This document shows positions 45,818 through 55,308 of a stretch of 64,000 bases of DNA, piece after piece. The stretch spans positions 4,113,206 to 4,177,205 of the forward strand of contig NZ_CP018477.1 of assembly GCF_002277955.1 (NCBI RefSeq). The letters are read 5' to 3'. The DNA comes from Thermogutta terrifontis. GTDB taxonomy: Bacteria > Planctomycetota > Planctomycetia > Pirellulales > Thermoguttaceae. Numbering within the stretch: position 1 is the stretch's first letter; the number at the start of each line of letters is the position of its first letter. The position numbers and the translations under genes were made by a program. The notes below the pieces were generated by a model that was not told the origin of the DNA, made no database searches, and saw only the letters and a list, made by a program, of their open reading frames with translations.

Positions 45818-46708
45818 ATGAGCGTCTTGCCCCGGCGTGTCACTTCGTTTCCCAATCCCGGGCTTTTTGCTGACGCCGATTGCAGTTCGCTATCAGAAGC
45901 CCCAACCCGTCCGGAAGTCCCCGTTGTTCGCCCGTCTGCCTACTTTAGGTGGCAACCCGGCATGGCGTGGTTCCTCGCACTGGGTATTGCGCCAATTGTG
46001 TTACCAGTCACAGGGCTCCTCGTTCTGCTTGTCCGCTTAACGAGCCGCGGTCCTGGTCTGTACCGGCAATTGCGGGTAGGAAAAAATGGCAAGGTCTTCT
46101 GGATCTATAAAATCCGAACCATGTACTGCGACGCTGAAAAGGAAACCGGGCCGGTCTGGACGGCGGAAAACGATCCGCGGGTTACCCCTGTCGGCCGAGT
46201 CCTCCGGCGATTTCATCTGGACGAATTGCCTCAACTCTTTAATGTGCTCAAAGGAGAAATGACGCTCGTCGGGCCGCGACCGGAAAGACCAGAATTTGCC
46301 CAGGTGCTCGCCAGAGCGGTTCCAGGGTACTTGCAGCGGTGTGCTGTTCTTCCGGGCATCACTGGGTTGGCCCAAATCAATTTGCCCCCGGACTCTGATC
46401 TGGACTCCGTTCGCCGGAAACTGGTGCTGGATCTGGAATACATCGAGCGGGGAAATATCTGGCTGGATGCGCGGATCCTGCTCTGCACCGCGCTGAAACT
46501 GGTGGGCCTGCCGGGGTTGAAAATTGCCCGATGGCTTCGGTTGACCCGCACCGTCCGCATTCCTGATTGGATGCGAACTGAGGCGACACATGTGGCGAAT
46601 CTCCCGAAGACCTACACTGATGCAGTGTCCCACTCGGTTTCCAAGCCGCACAACGGACATCGCCATGCATTTACCAGCCAATGGACACCAGTCCGAAAAC
46701 CTCGTTAG
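45818..46708 (+). CDS. Undecaprenyl-phosphate sugar phosphotransferase (initiating enzyme)
   Basis: Starts glycan synthesis by moving a sugar-1-phosphate onto undecaprenyl phosphate. The 296-residue protein has one hydrophobic segment (about 51-76, WFLALGIAPIVLPVTGLLVL) and the bacterial sugar transferase core: YRQLRVGKNGKVFWIYKIRT, then RRFHLDELPQLFNVLKGEMTLVGPRPE, and LPGITGLAQIN. It lacks the N-terminal multi-helix region of WbaP/WcaJ, so it is the short WecA-independent type. It is the first enzyme gene of the cluster, followed after 12 bases by the deacetylase. Confidence 0.93.
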   Translation: MSVLPRRVTSFPNPGLFADADCSSLSEAPTRPEVPVVRPSAYFRWQPGMAWFLALGIAPIVLPVTGLLVLLVRLTSRGPGLYRQLRVGKNGKVFWIYKIRTMYCDAEKETGPVWTAENDPRVTPVGRVLRRFHLDELPQLFNVLKGEMTLVGPRPERPEFAQVLARAVPGYLQRCAVLPGITGLAQINLPPDSDLDSVRRKLVLDLEYIERGNIWLDARILLCTALKLVGLPGLKIARWLRLTRTVRIPDWMRTEATHVANLPKTYTDAVSHSVSKPHNGHRHAFTSQWTPVRKPR

Positions 46709-46720
46709 TACTTTGTAGGT

Positions 46721-47614
46721 ATGGCCGATGTCCTGAACATTGTCACGGTCGACGTCGAGGAGTATTTCCAGGTATCCAATTTTGAAAAAGCAATTCCTCG
46801 TGCAGAGTGGGACTCCTTTGCGTCTCGGATCGCGTTGCCCATCCAGAAGCTTCTGGAAATGTTCGCAAGCCGCCAAGTGAAGGCAACATTTTTCGTCCTT
46901 GGATGGGTGGCCCAAAGGCAGCCTCGATTGATTCGTGAGATTCACCTTGCAGGACATCAAATTGGGTCCCACAGCACCTGGCACAGACTCGTCTACGAGC
47001 AGTCGCCCGAGGAGTTCCGGAGGGACCTCAGGGAGTCCATTGCGATTTTGAGCGACATTACCGGTTCGGCGGTAACCGCTTATCGCGCGCCGAGTTTTTC
47101 CATCACGGAAAAATCTCTCTGGGCATTTGAGATCCTGGCCGAAGAAGGCATTCGTTACGACGCCAGTGTGTTCCCGATATATCACGATCGCTACGGCTTA
47201 CCGAAGGCCCCCGTAATACCTTTTCAGATCCGGACTCAAGCCGGGCCAATTTGGGAAGTTCCGGCGAGTGTGGCGCGAATTTCAGCCCTTAATATTCCGG
47301 TGGCTGGCGGGGGATATTTTCGCCTTTACCCGTACTGGCTCACGCGTGCACTTTGTCAGAAGATCCAGCGCGAGGGCCGACCGGTGCTGGCATACATCCA
47401 CCCGTGGGAGTTGGATCCAGATCAGCCGAGGATTCCCCGCTTACGTTGGTCTGCGCGGTTCCGTCATTATGTCAACCTTACCAAGACCGAGCACAAGCTA
47501 TCCAGGTTGCTCGAGGATTTCCACTGGAACACGCTGGAAGCCGGTGTAAACCACTGGATCGCTCGCCACCCGGAACCAACGATGTTAAGCCCCTGCCTCT
47601 CCCCAGCGGAATGA
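46721..47614 (+). CDS. Polysaccharide deacetylase (exosortase-system type)
   Basis: A 297-residue NodB-type deacetylase. It starts LNIVTVDVEEYFQVSNFE, the opening I recall for the deacetylases linked to exosortase/PEP-CTERM loci (DUF3473 type). Metal-site residues are D11 and the HSTWH motif (H84, H88); AYRAPSFSI holds the catalytic-region Arg-Ala-Pro. The C-terminal IHPWELDPDQPR is also conserved in that subfamily. There is no signal peptide, so action is cytoplasmic or at the membrane surface. Its stop overlaps the next start by four bases. Confidence 0.9.
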   Translation: MADVLNIVTVDVEEYFQVSNFEKAIPRAEWDSFASRIALPIQKLLEMFASRQVKATFFVLGWVAQRQPRLIREIHLAGHQIGSHSTWHRLVYEQSPEEFRRDLRESIAILSDITGSAVTAYRAPSFSITEKSLWAFEILAEEGIRYDASVFPIYHDRYGLPKAPVIPFQIRTQAGPIWEVPASVARISALNIPVAGGGYFRLYPYWLTRALCQKIQREGRPVLAYIHPWELDPDQPRIPRLRWSARFRHYVNLTKTEHKLSRLLEDFHWNTLEAGVNHWIARHPEPTMLSPCLSPAE

Positions 47615-48807
47615 ATAGCAGGAAAAGGCTGCTTTACCTTGTTCATCGTACGCCGTATCCTCCCAATCGGGGACACCGGATTCGATCCTTTCACTGGCTT
47701 GACTACTTGGCACAACGATGTGAGCTGGACGTTGCCTTCTTGGCCGATGAGCCTATTACTGCGGAGACAGAGGAGGCCCTTCGGACACGCTGCCGTAACC
47801 TGGTTTGGTCGGTGATCACACCCTGGCAGCGCCGGACCCAGGCACTTTTGTCCCTCTTCCTGGGTGCCACCGCAACCCAAGGAGCCTTCTGGTCGAGAAA
47901 GTTAGATCGGCACATCGCCTCATTGTGCCACCGTCAACACTATGACGTGGTACTCGTCTATTGTTCGAGTATGGTACAGTATGTGCAAGGAAGATTTAAA
48001 AAAGATAGCGTGGTCGTCGATCTTGTAGACGTTGACAGCCAAAAATGGTTGGACTACTCACGCACAAGTAAGATGCCTCTTCGATGGCTGTATCGCGTGG
48101 AAGGCCTCAGGCTGCGTCGTCTGGAGTGTCGCCTGCCTGCACTTGCTTCTTTGGTCACCTTGGCCACCAATCCGGAATGTGATCTGTACAAGTCTTTTTG
48201 TCCGAATGCCCGCACCGCCGTCGTCGAAAATGGGGTTGATATTGATTATTTTTCTCCGTGTTTCGATGACCGAGAACCTACGATTGATCATCGTCTAACG
48301 TTTGTAGGTGCGCTGGATTATCCGCCCAATCGCGACGGTGTCATTTGGTTCATCGACCAGGTTTGGCCGATTTTGTCGCAACGATTTTCGAACCTCGAGT
48401 TTTATGTGGTCGGCGCAGGGGCTGACAGAAACCTCAAGCTTGCGGTTGCAGGTGTTTCTCGCGTTTTTCTCACCGGGGATGTACCCGATGTTCGGCCATT
48501 TCTGTTGGGAGCTGTGGCTATCATTCCGTTGCGGATGGCCCGAGGGGTGCAGAACAAAGTTCTCGAAGCCATGGCCATGGGTTGCGCGACGATCGCAAGC
48601 TCTCCCGCCCTGGAGGGCATTCCTGCGGTACCCGGAAGGCATGTTCTCAAGGCCGACACACCGGAAGAATGGATAAACACAGTCACCAGCGTTATTGAGA
48701 ATCCATCTTTGAGAATGGCAATAGGAACGGCAGCCCGTGAATATATTCTCCAGCATTATACATGGCAAGAAAAGCTCAAACCTCTCGACGAGTTGTTACA
48801 ATTGTAA
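47611..48807 (+). CDS. Glycosyltransferase, exosortase-associated sugar transferase type
   Basis: A GT4-like transferase of 398 residues, starting at ATG 47611 in an ATGA overlap with the deacetylase; the longer frame upstream lies inside that gene. LLYLVHRTPYPPNRGHRIRS, the VVDLVDVDSQKW segment, NGVDIDYFSP and MARGVQNKVLEAMAMG match the family I know as PEP-CTERM/EpsH1-associated transferases. EAMAMGCATIASSPALEG is the nucleotide-sugar binding C-terminal motif. Donor and acceptor are unknown. Confidence 0.9.
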   Translation: MNSRKRLLYLVHRTPYPPNRGHRIRSFHWLDYLAQRCELDVAFLADEPITAETEEALRTRCRNLVWSVITPWQRRTQALLSLFLGATATQGAFWSRKLDRHIASLCHRQHYDVVLVYCSSMVQYVQGRFKKDSVVVDLVDVDSQKWLDYSRTSKMPLRWLYRVEGLRLRRLECRLPALASLVTLATNPECDLYKSFCPNARTAVVENGVDIDYFSPCFDDREPTIDHRLTFVGALDYPPNRDGVIWFIDQVWPILSQRFSNLEFYVVGAGADRNLKLAVAGVSRVFLTGDVPDVRPFLLGAVAIIPLRMARGVQNKVLEAMAMGCATIASSPALEGIPAVPGRHVLKADTPEEWINTVTSVIENPSLRMAIGTAAREYILQHYTWQEKLKPLDELLQL

Positions 48808-48857
48808 GGCAACGTAGATGGCTTTGATGCTGTATCGCATATACACAATGGAGATTA

Positions 48858-49688
48858 ATGAATTTCACAATGGATTCTGAGGTTTTGTGTCCCTGTTGTG
48901 GACGCGAGCTTGATCAGGATGTACGTAATAATCGCCGGTGGCTATTGTGGCAGTCGCTGGGCAAGCGTTTTGGCGTCTACGAGGTGCCCTCTCATATAAA
49001 GCTCTCTGTTGTCGTGCCGGTCTACAATGAGGAAAACACCATCGACGAGATACTCCAGAGGATTTGCCAGGTCCCTGTCACCAAGGAAATCATCGTGATA
49101 GATGACGGTAGCACGGATAACACTGCCGCGAAACTGAAGCAATGGGAAGAACGTGGGGATGTGCGGATTCTCCGACATGCTCGTAACCAGGGCAAGGGCG
49201 CCGCTCTGCGGACGGGTTTTGCTCATGTCACTGGTGACATTGTGGTGATTCAGGATGCCGATTTGGAGTATGATCCGGCTGAGCATCTCCGCTTGATTCA
49301 GCCGATCGTGGAAGGTGTTGCCGACGTGGTGTATGGCTCTCGGTTTATTTCCGAAGGGCCGCATCGCGTACTGTACTTCTGGCATTACGTTGCCAATCGA
49401 GCGATTACAACACTTTCCAATATGTTCACCGATCTCAACCTCACCGATGTGGAAACTTGCCACAAGGCTTTTCGGCGGGAGGTCATCGAGGCAATCCGGC
49501 CCACTCTCAAGGAAAATCGCTTTGGGATCGAAATCGAACTGACGGCGAAAGTGGCGCGGCGGGGATACCGAATTTACGAAACCGGTGTTAGTTATTACGG
49601 GCGTACTTATCAACAGGGAAAAAAAATCGGCTTTCGGGATGCGCTTCAGGCAATCTGGTGTATATTCCGGTATTGGCTGAAAGACTAA
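48858..49688 (+). CDS. DPM1-like GT2 glycosyltransferase with a Cys-pair N-terminus
   Basis: A 276-residue GT2 transferase related to dolichol/undecaprenyl-phosphate mannose synthases. LSVVVPVYNEENTIDEIL opens the GT-A fold at ~49. IVIDDGSTDNTAA and VVIQDADLEYDP supply the nucleotide and metal-binding acids (DAD), and GIEIELTAKVARRGYRIYE is DPM1-like. The first 48 residues are unusual: C11-P-C-C14-G-R-E-L looks like half a zinc ribbon. There are no C-terminal membrane helices. It probably makes a lipid-linked monosaccharide or adds a residue to the growing chain. Confidence 0.9.
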   Translation: MNFTMDSEVLCPCCGRELDQDVRNNRRWLLWQSLGKRFGVYEVPSHIKLSVVVPVYNEENTIDEILQRICQVPVTKEIIVIDDGSTDNTAAKLKQWEERGDVRILRHARNQGKGAALRTGFAHVTGDIVVIQDADLEYDPAEHLRLIQPIVEGVADVVYGSRFISEGPHRVLYFWHYVANRAITTLSNMFTDLNLTDVETCHKAFRREVIEAIRPTLKENRFGIEIELTAKVARRGYRIYETGVSYYGRTYQQGKKIGFRDALQAIWCIFRYWLKD

Positions 49689-49740
49689 TGTGGCGCCGAA
49701 TATTCTAAAAGTACACTTCAGTCGTGAACCGCGGTGACTG

Positions 49741-51036
49741 ATGCGCGGACTGGTTTACGTCTACCTGCTGACGTACCTTGGGGCAGCACTGTCCCTGTTC
49801 TGTCCATTAATTGGTTTATTTATTTATATTCACTACGCTATTTTAAAGCCGGAATCGCTGTGGTACTGGTCCGTTGGGGCGCGTGGGCCAGGACGGTACA
49901 GTTTTATCGTAGGCGTAGGAATGTTGGTAGGCTGGGGCATTCGAGGGCTCGGCGACTGGCGGCTAGGCCGATCAACTATTGTCGTGGCGATGTTGCTGGC
50001 CTTCGTGACCTGGGTTGCTGTGGGATATTTCTTCGCCCAAGAGCCGATTCTTGTCAGGAACTTTGTCGTTTCCCTGCTTAAAATAGTCCTGCCGTTTCTG
50101 GTAGGGATCACGTTGATGGAAAAGAAGGAGCACGTGCGTTGGCTCGCTTGGGTGATTGTCATCACGCAGGGATATTTGGCCCTGGACTTTAATCGCAGCT
50201 ATTACCAGGGGGTCAACCGTATAGTCCTGGAGGCCTATGGCGGTTTTGACAACAATTGCATTGCGGCTGCAATGGTTGTGGGATCACTGCTCGCCTTTTT
50301 CCTGGGACTGGCGGAGACCCGGTGGTCCCTCAAGGTGATCGCGTTTGCCGCGTCCGCGCTCATGGTGCACACCATTATGTTTTCTTTTTCCCGGGGGGGG
50401 ATACTGGGATTAATCGCCGGCGGAATAGCAGCATTCATACTAATTCCAAAGAGTTTTAAAACCACGGCAATTTCGATTCTGGCGGTTATACTTGCCCTTC
50501 GCCTCGCAGGGCCCGAAGTTCGCCAGCGGTTCATGACGACGTTCGTCGATCCTGAACAGCGCGACCGTTCGGCGCGAAGCCGGGTGGAACAATGGGGAGC
50601 GTGCCTTCGAAGTATTCGGGAGAACCCGTTTTTGGGTGTGGGTGCCAACCATTGGCCACTGCGGTCCCAGCAAATGGGGCTCCCCCGAATGCATGCGCAT
50701 TCACTGTGGCTGGAAACGGCGGCGGAAATGGGGGTGCCGGGACTATTGCTGCTCAGCGGCTTTTATGGTCTGACTATTTACAGGCTGAGGAAATTAGTTA
50801 AGGAATGCCACAACCTTGACTTGTGGTCCCAGTACATGGCGAGGGGGGTGATTGCATCGCTTGTCGGTTTTGCCGTAGCGGTGAGTTTTATCAGCGTGGT
50901 ATGGCTGGAGATTCCCTACTATACCGTTTTGCTAGGTGCCGCGCTACTGCGTGTCCATACAGAGGAGTGGGAGCACCGCTTTGAGCCGAATACTATTAAC
51001 ATTCCCGAGCATATGACTAAATATGCAAGTCTCTAA
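49741..51036 (+). CDS. O-antigen ligase/polymerase-like membrane protein
   Basis: A 431-residue polytopic protein with about ten hydrophobic helices. The Wzy_C-type large periplasmic loop contains HAHSLWLETAAEMGVPGLLLL near residue 320, with the conserved His. It opens with an MRGLVYVYLLTYLGAAL-type sequence that resembles exosortase-A-system O-glycosylation ligases. It may polymerise the repeat or ligate glycan to protein or lipid. Its end overlaps the next gene by 14 bases. Confidence 0.85.
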   Translation: MRGLVYVYLLTYLGAALSLFCPLIGLFIYIHYAILKPESLWYWSVGARGPGRYSFIVGVGMLVGWGIRGLGDWRLGRSTIVVAMLLAFVTWVAVGYFFAQEPILVRNFVVSLLKIVLPFLVGITLMEKKEHVRWLAWVIVITQGYLALDFNRSYYQGVNRIVLEAYGGFDNNCIAAAMVVGSLLAFFLGLAETRWSLKVIAFAASALMVHTIMFSFSRGGILGLIAGGIAAFILIPKSFKTTAISILAVILALRLAGPEVRQRFMTTFVDPEQRDRSARSRVEQWGACLRSIRENPFLGVGANHWPLRSQQMGLPRMHAHSLWLETAAEMGVPGLLLLSGFYGLTIYRLRKLVKECHNLDLWSQYMARGVIASLVGFAVAVSFISVVWLEIPYYTVLLGAALLRVHTEEWEHRFEPNTINIPEHMTKYASL

Positions 51037-52051
51037 TGAAGAGCTAGCGAATAAATCCGGCAATTTCGCCGGCCCAAACGGCCAACACCAGTCGGGTGAC
51101 GGTCAACCGCAGGTTCGCCAGCCGCACTCGCAATCCACTATGACTCTCGACAGATCCGATCAGGTCTGGACGTGGTCGGCGGACGAGCATTTAGCTGGAT
51201 TTGCCGTTTGGAGGGAAATGATATGGGAAATCTGTAGCTACCGCGAGCTTCTCGGGCAGCTTGTTCTGCGCGATATTCGAATTCGCTATAAACAGGCGAT
51301 CATGGGATTTGCCTGGGCGTTGTTAATGCCGCTGCTGATTGTGGCGGCGGGATGCCTGGTGAAAATAGCGCTGGCCCACGCCTCAGGTGATAACGTCGAT
51401 TTACCACGGGTCGCGGGAATGTCAATCAAGGCACTGGGGTGGGCATTTTTCGCGGGCTCGATTGGGTTTGCAGCGAACAGCCTGGCATCAAATATGTCCC
51501 TTGTAACGAAAGTCTATTTTCCCAGAGAATTATTCCCCTTCTCTGCGGTTATAACTCAGTTGATTGACACCTGCGTGGGCGGAGGTTTTTTGCTCATTCT
51601 ACTCGGCTTCTTCGCCAGGATATCAATTTCCGTTCATTGGTTGTGGGCTGTGCCCGTTATGCTGCTTCTCATTGCAATAACGGCTGCAACGGCTCTTCTT
51701 TTAAGCTGCGCCAATGTGTTTTTCCGGGATGTGAAGTACATTGTACAGATTGTTCTTACATTTGGCATCTTCTTCACGCCGGTGTTCTATGAGCCGGAGC
51801 TTTTTGGGCCACATGGCTCGTTCATCATGATGCTCAATCCGCTGGCACCTATCTTGGAGGCTTTCCGCCTGGCGATCGTCGAACAGCATAATCTCTTGCT
51901 TCCTGTGGTAGCGGAATCGCATGACGGTGTACAATTCGCAACCTGGCACATCGGCTTTCTCGTCTACTCTGCCGTTATAAGCGTGGGTGGGTTTTTATGG
52001 GCTTGGAGATATTTTCACAAGATGGAGTTCCTGTTTGCTGAGTATGTGTGA
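51023..52051 (+). CDS. ABC-2 type polysaccharide exporter permease (Wzm-like)
   Basis: A 342-residue permease with a 60-residue hydrophilic Gln/Ser-rich N-terminal extension (NGQHQSGDGQPQVRQPHSQS). RELLGQLVLRDIRIRYKQAIMG is the conserved cytoplasmic stretch before helix 1, and PLLIVAAGCLVKIAL and later helices form the six-TM ABC-2 domain, with PVFYEPELF and LNPLAPILEAFR near the end. It pairs with the ATPase gene 62 bases downstream. It would flip a finished, lipid-linked glycan. Confidence 0.92.
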   Translation: MQVSNEELANKSGNFAGPNGQHQSGDGQPQVRQPHSQSTMTLDRSDQVWTWSADEHLAGFAVWREMIWEICSYRELLGQLVLRDIRIRYKQAIMGFAWALLMPLLIVAAGCLVKIALAHASGDNVDLPRVAGMSIKALGWAFFAGSIGFAANSLASNMSLVTKVYFPRELFPFSAVITQLIDTCVGGGFLLILLGFFARISISVHWLWAVPVMLLLIAITAATALLLSCANVFFRDVKYIVQIVLTFGIFFTPVFYEPELFGPHGSFIMMLNPLAPILEAFRLAIVEQHNLLLPVVAESHDGVQFATWHIGFLVYSAVISVGGFLWAWRYFHKMEFLFAEYV

Positions 52052-52113
52052 CAGATATATACAGTCGTCGTGTACTCATGACGGTGCACCTTGACGTGAC
52101 GCAGTAGCCAGTT

Positions 52114-53349
52114 ATGGAACTGCCAGTAGTGGAGGTCGAACACCTCGGGAAAAAATTTCGTCGCGGAGAGTTGTTCGACACGCTGCGCGACTTGATCCCC
52201 GGTACGCTGCGTCGCCTCCGGCGAAAAGATACCGAGCGCGACGATGCTTGGTTTTGGGCTCTGCGGGATGTCAGCTTCTGCGTCCATCGAGGGGAGGTGC
52301 TGGGAATTGTAGGAGCAAATGGAGCCGGGAAAAGTACTTTATTAAAGATTCTTGCGAGAATTCTGCGGCCGACTACAGGCCGTTTGATGGTGCGCGGAAG
52401 ACTTCGAGCGCTCATTGAAATCGCCGCGGGTTTCCATCCTGATCTGACGGGAAGAGAGAACATTTACTTGAACGCGGCGATACTCGGAATGAAAATGAGT
52501 GAGGTTCGCGAAAGATTCGATGACATAGTTGAGTTTGCCGGCATTGGTCCATTTCTGGATACTCCTGTCAAGCGATATAGCTCCGGCATGTTTGCCCGTC
52601 TCGGATTCGCGGTGGCAGCCCATCTGGAGCCAGATATTCTGGTTGTCGACGAGGTTTTGGCTGTGGGGGATGCGGCATTTCAAGCGAAGTGCCTTGGAAA
52701 AATGCGTGATGTGGCCGGCGAGGGGAGAACGGTCATTTTCGTCAGTCACAACATGCGGGCAATTCAGCAGTTATGTCACCGCGCCATTCTTTTGGAGCAG
52801 GGTTGCATTGTTAAGGAGGGACCGCCCACAGAAGTTGTGGAGGCGTATTTGGCTCGTGCCCTGTCGCACGGGGCGTCGGGCGAGTGTGCGCTGTCGATGA
52901 ATCCGGCAGCGCCGATCACGATATCGCATCTGAGACTGCTCAACGAACGTGGGAATGTAACAACCTTATTCTCGCGTAGCGAGCGCGTAGTTTTTGAGAT
53001 AGAAGGATTTGTTAATGAAGTAGGACGGCGATACATTATTGCCCTTGATATTAAGACGATGGATGGTTTACTGCTATTTCGCACACATTCATTTGAACAG
53101 CCAGAATCGTATCGAATTCTGGACAAGAAGGGGCCATTTGTACTCAGATGTTATATTCCAGCCGAGTTTCTTCCCGCAGGACGGTATGAGGTGGGATTGG
53201 TTGTGGCAGAGCGTGGGGTCTGCGAATTCGAAAATCGCCACCGCGTCATGGCTTTCGATGTCTTCCAGGATAGTCCCTTAAGAGGATCGGATATTATGAC
53301 GACTGTTGGACTTGTGACGCCAGATTGCGGCTGGGAAAGGGTTTGCTGA
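52114..53349 (+). CDS. ABC exporter ATPase with C-terminal glycan-binding domain (Wzt-like)
   Basis: A 411-residue ATPase. Walker A is GANGAGKST, the signature YSSGM replaces LSGG as in Wzt/TagH-type proteins, Walker B is ILVVDEVLAVGD, and the switch His is in VSHNM. Residues ~270-411 form an extra beta-rich domain (HLRLLNERGNVTTLFSRSE, CEFENRHRVMAFDVF) like the carbohydrate-binding Wzt_C domain that recognises the modified glycan end. The stop overlaps the next start as TGATG, so expression is coupled to the methyltransferase. Confidence 0.92.
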   Translation: MELPVVEVEHLGKKFRRGELFDTLRDLIPGTLRRLRRKDTERDDAWFWALRDVSFCVHRGEVLGIVGANGAGKSTLLKILARILRPTTGRLMVRGRLRALIEIAAGFHPDLTGRENIYLNAAILGMKMSEVRERFDDIVEFAGIGPFLDTPVKRYSSGMFARLGFAVAAHLEPDILVVDEVLAVGDAAFQAKCLGKMRDVAGEGRTVIFVSHNMRAIQQLCHRAILLEQGCIVKEGPPTEVVEAYLARALSHGASGECALSMNPAAPITISHLRLLNERGNVTTLFSRSERVVFEIEGFVNEVGRRYIIALDIKTMDGLLLFRTHSFEQPESYRILDKKGPFVLRCYIPAEFLPAGRYEVGLVVAERGVCEFENRHRVMAFDVFQDSPLRGSDIMTTVGLVTPDCGWERVC

Positions 53350-53984
53350 TGCCCACGAGTGAGCCACGGACGCTTTCTATTGTGCATGATATTATTCTGC
53401 GCATCAAACCCTCCAGCGTCATTGATATTGGCGTTGGGCATGGCAAAACAGGTGTTCTTGTGCGAGAGTACACTGATATTTGGCACGAGCGATATGACAA
53501 ACACTCGTGGACCACGCGAATTTATGGAATAGAGGCCTTCGCCCAGTATCGGAATGCGCTGTGGGATTATGCTTATGACGACGTGTACATCGGCGATGCA
53601 CTATCCGTGCTGCCAGGCCTCCCTAACGTAGACTTAATTGTAGCGCTGGATGTGTGGGAGCACTTGAGCCGTGAATATGCAGAAAAGCTGTTGGAACTCT
53701 GCTTGAACAAGTCCCGGTTCTTGTTGTTATCCACGCCAATCGTCGTACGCGAACAAGGTGATGTATTGGGCAATGCGTACGAAAGGCATGTCAGCCAGTG
53801 GTCTCCGGCGGACTTTGAGGCAGTGGCCCACAGGCTCGTGGCTACAACCGGCCGGGACTGGATTCTGCTGCTCTCGTCGCGGGAAAGGATCCCCTACGAC
53901 GTGTGGCGGTTGCACCGTCGCTGGGAGCATTTGATGCGCGGCGTAAGGTCTTTTTTCCTTTTGGTCAAGCACAAAAACTGGTGA
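53349..53984 (+). CDS. Class I SAM-dependent methyltransferase
   Basis: A 211-residue protein starting at the ATG at 53349 in a TGATG overlap with the ATPase gene; an upstream frame to 53325 lies inside it. IKPSSVIDIGVGHGKTGVL is motif I of the Rossmann methyltransferase, YGIEAFAQYRN holds the acidic ribose-binding position, and DLIVALDVWEHLSREYAEKL is motif IV. It may cap the chain by methylation. In ABC-dependent systems such a cap is the feature recognised by the Wzt C-domain, which agrees with the neighbouring gene. Confidence 0.83.
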   Translation: MPTSEPRTLSIVHDIILRIKPSSVIDIGVGHGKTGVLVREYTDIWHERYDKHSWTTRIYGIEAFAQYRNALWDYAYDDVYIGDALSVLPGLPNVDLIVALDVWEHLSREYAEKLLELCLNKSRFLLLSTPIVVREQGDVLGNAYERHVSQWSPADFEAVAHRLVATTGRDWILLLSSRERIPYDVWRLHRRWEHLMRGVRSFFLLVKHKNW

Positions 53985-54018
53985 TTTTGAGTGTGGCAAT
54001 ATAATATCGTCTAGTACT

Positions 54019-55293
54019 ATGCGAATTCTTTTTGTAGGACCGGGTGGGAGTGTTCACACAGCCCGGTGGATGTCTCAGCTTAGTGACGAACCATGGGAGC
54101 TGTTTTTGTTCCCTACAGAGCTCTATTATATTCGTCCAGAAACGCCGCGGGCCACCATTCTTGACGTGGAGGATCGGTTTGCGATAAACGCTCCGTCCTA
54201 TATCGTCCTTCGAGATCGTTTCTATTCTGCGTGGGGATATAACTGGCCGTTACGACGGGGCCTGTACCGAGCTGGAAAATGGGCACGCCTCCTTGCGCCG
54301 GAATTTGACAATCCGGCTTGGCGATTGGCACGCGTGATCGACCGTTTACGCCCGGATATTGTGCATTCCTTCGGGCTCCATCTGGGAGGATACCTCACTC
54401 TAGCAGCCAAGGACTTTTGCCAACGTCCGTTTCCAATCTGGATCGCTACCAATTGGGGAAGCGATCTGTTTCTATTCGGGCGGTTGGAACGTCATAAAGA
54501 GCGATTATCCAAAGTAATGACGAATATTGATTATTACTGGTGTGAGTGTACCCGTGATGTGGAGCTGGCCAAAGCTTGGGGGGTCCCGCCGCAAAAGATT
54601 CTCCCACCCGTGCCGGTTGCAGGTGGTTTTGACGTAGAAGAGGCAGCGCAACTGCGGCAGCCGGGACCGGTGTCGGCTCGAAGGCTCATTGTGCTGAAAG
54701 GATATCAAGATTGGGCGGGACGAGCGCTGACCGCTATATACGCCCTACGACTTTGTCGAGAACGATTGCAGGGATATGAGATAGCGATATACACGGGTGG
54801 ACGCGACCCAGAGGCCGTACAAATCGCCGGGGAATTGCTTGCCCAGGATGTTGGCATCAACGTTACATTTATTCCTCCACGTACTCCACATAAAACTATG
54901 CTGCGTTGGCACGGCCGAGCGCGCATCTCTATAGGATTGAGCATCAGTGACTCAATCGCTATATCGCTTCTGGAAGCGATGCTGATGGGATCATTTCCGA
55001 TTCAGTCAAATACCGGTGCCGCTCATGAGTGGATACAGGACGGCTGCACCGGTTTTATTGTTCCTCCGGAGGATCCCTACGCGGTGGCCGAGGCTCTGCA
55101 ACAGGCGTTAGCACGAGATGAGCTGATTGATTCTGCTGCAGCTGTTAACCTGGAAGTAATCAAAAGCCGGTGTGACCGACGCACCACTGGAGAGCTGGTC
55201 AAATCCGCATACAAACGCGTGATCGAGGAAGCTTCCATTAGCCTAAACCGTAGAAATCACGGTGCTAATGTCTCTGAAGCCGTCACGTCGTGA
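54019..55293 (+). CDS. GT4 family glycosyltransferase
   Basis: A 424-residue GT-B transferase. RILFVGPGGSVHTARWMSQL is a common N-terminal loop of GT4 enzymes, and DIVHSFGLHLGGYLTLAA is the acceptor-side segment. Near the C-terminus, SIAISLLEAMLMGSFPIQSN and GCTGFIVPPEDP form the E-x7-E-type nucleotide-sugar site. Starting with this gene the third-position AT content of the cluster seems to rise. Specificity is unknown. Confidence 0.87.
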   Translation: MRILFVGPGGSVHTARWMSQLSDEPWELFLFPTELYYIRPETPRATILDVEDRFAINAPSYIVLRDRFYSAWGYNWPLRRGLYRAGKWARLLAPEFDNPAWRLARVIDRLRPDIVHSFGLHLGGYLTLAAKDFCQRPFPIWIATNWGSDLFLFGRLERHKERLSKVMTNIDYYWCECTRDVELAKAWGVPPQKILPPVPVAGGFDVEEAAQLRQPGPVSARRLIVLKGYQDWAGRALTAIYALRLCRERLQGYEIAIYTGGRDPEAVQIAGELLAQDVGINVTFIPPRTPHKTMLRWHGRARISIGLSISDSIAISLLEAMLMGSFPIQSNTGAAHEWIQDGCTGFIVPPEDPYAVAEALQQALARDELIDSAAAVNLEVIKSRCDRRTTGELVKSAYKRVIEEASISLNRRNHGANVSEAVTS

Positions 55294-55308
55294 CTATTAC
55301 ACTATTTC

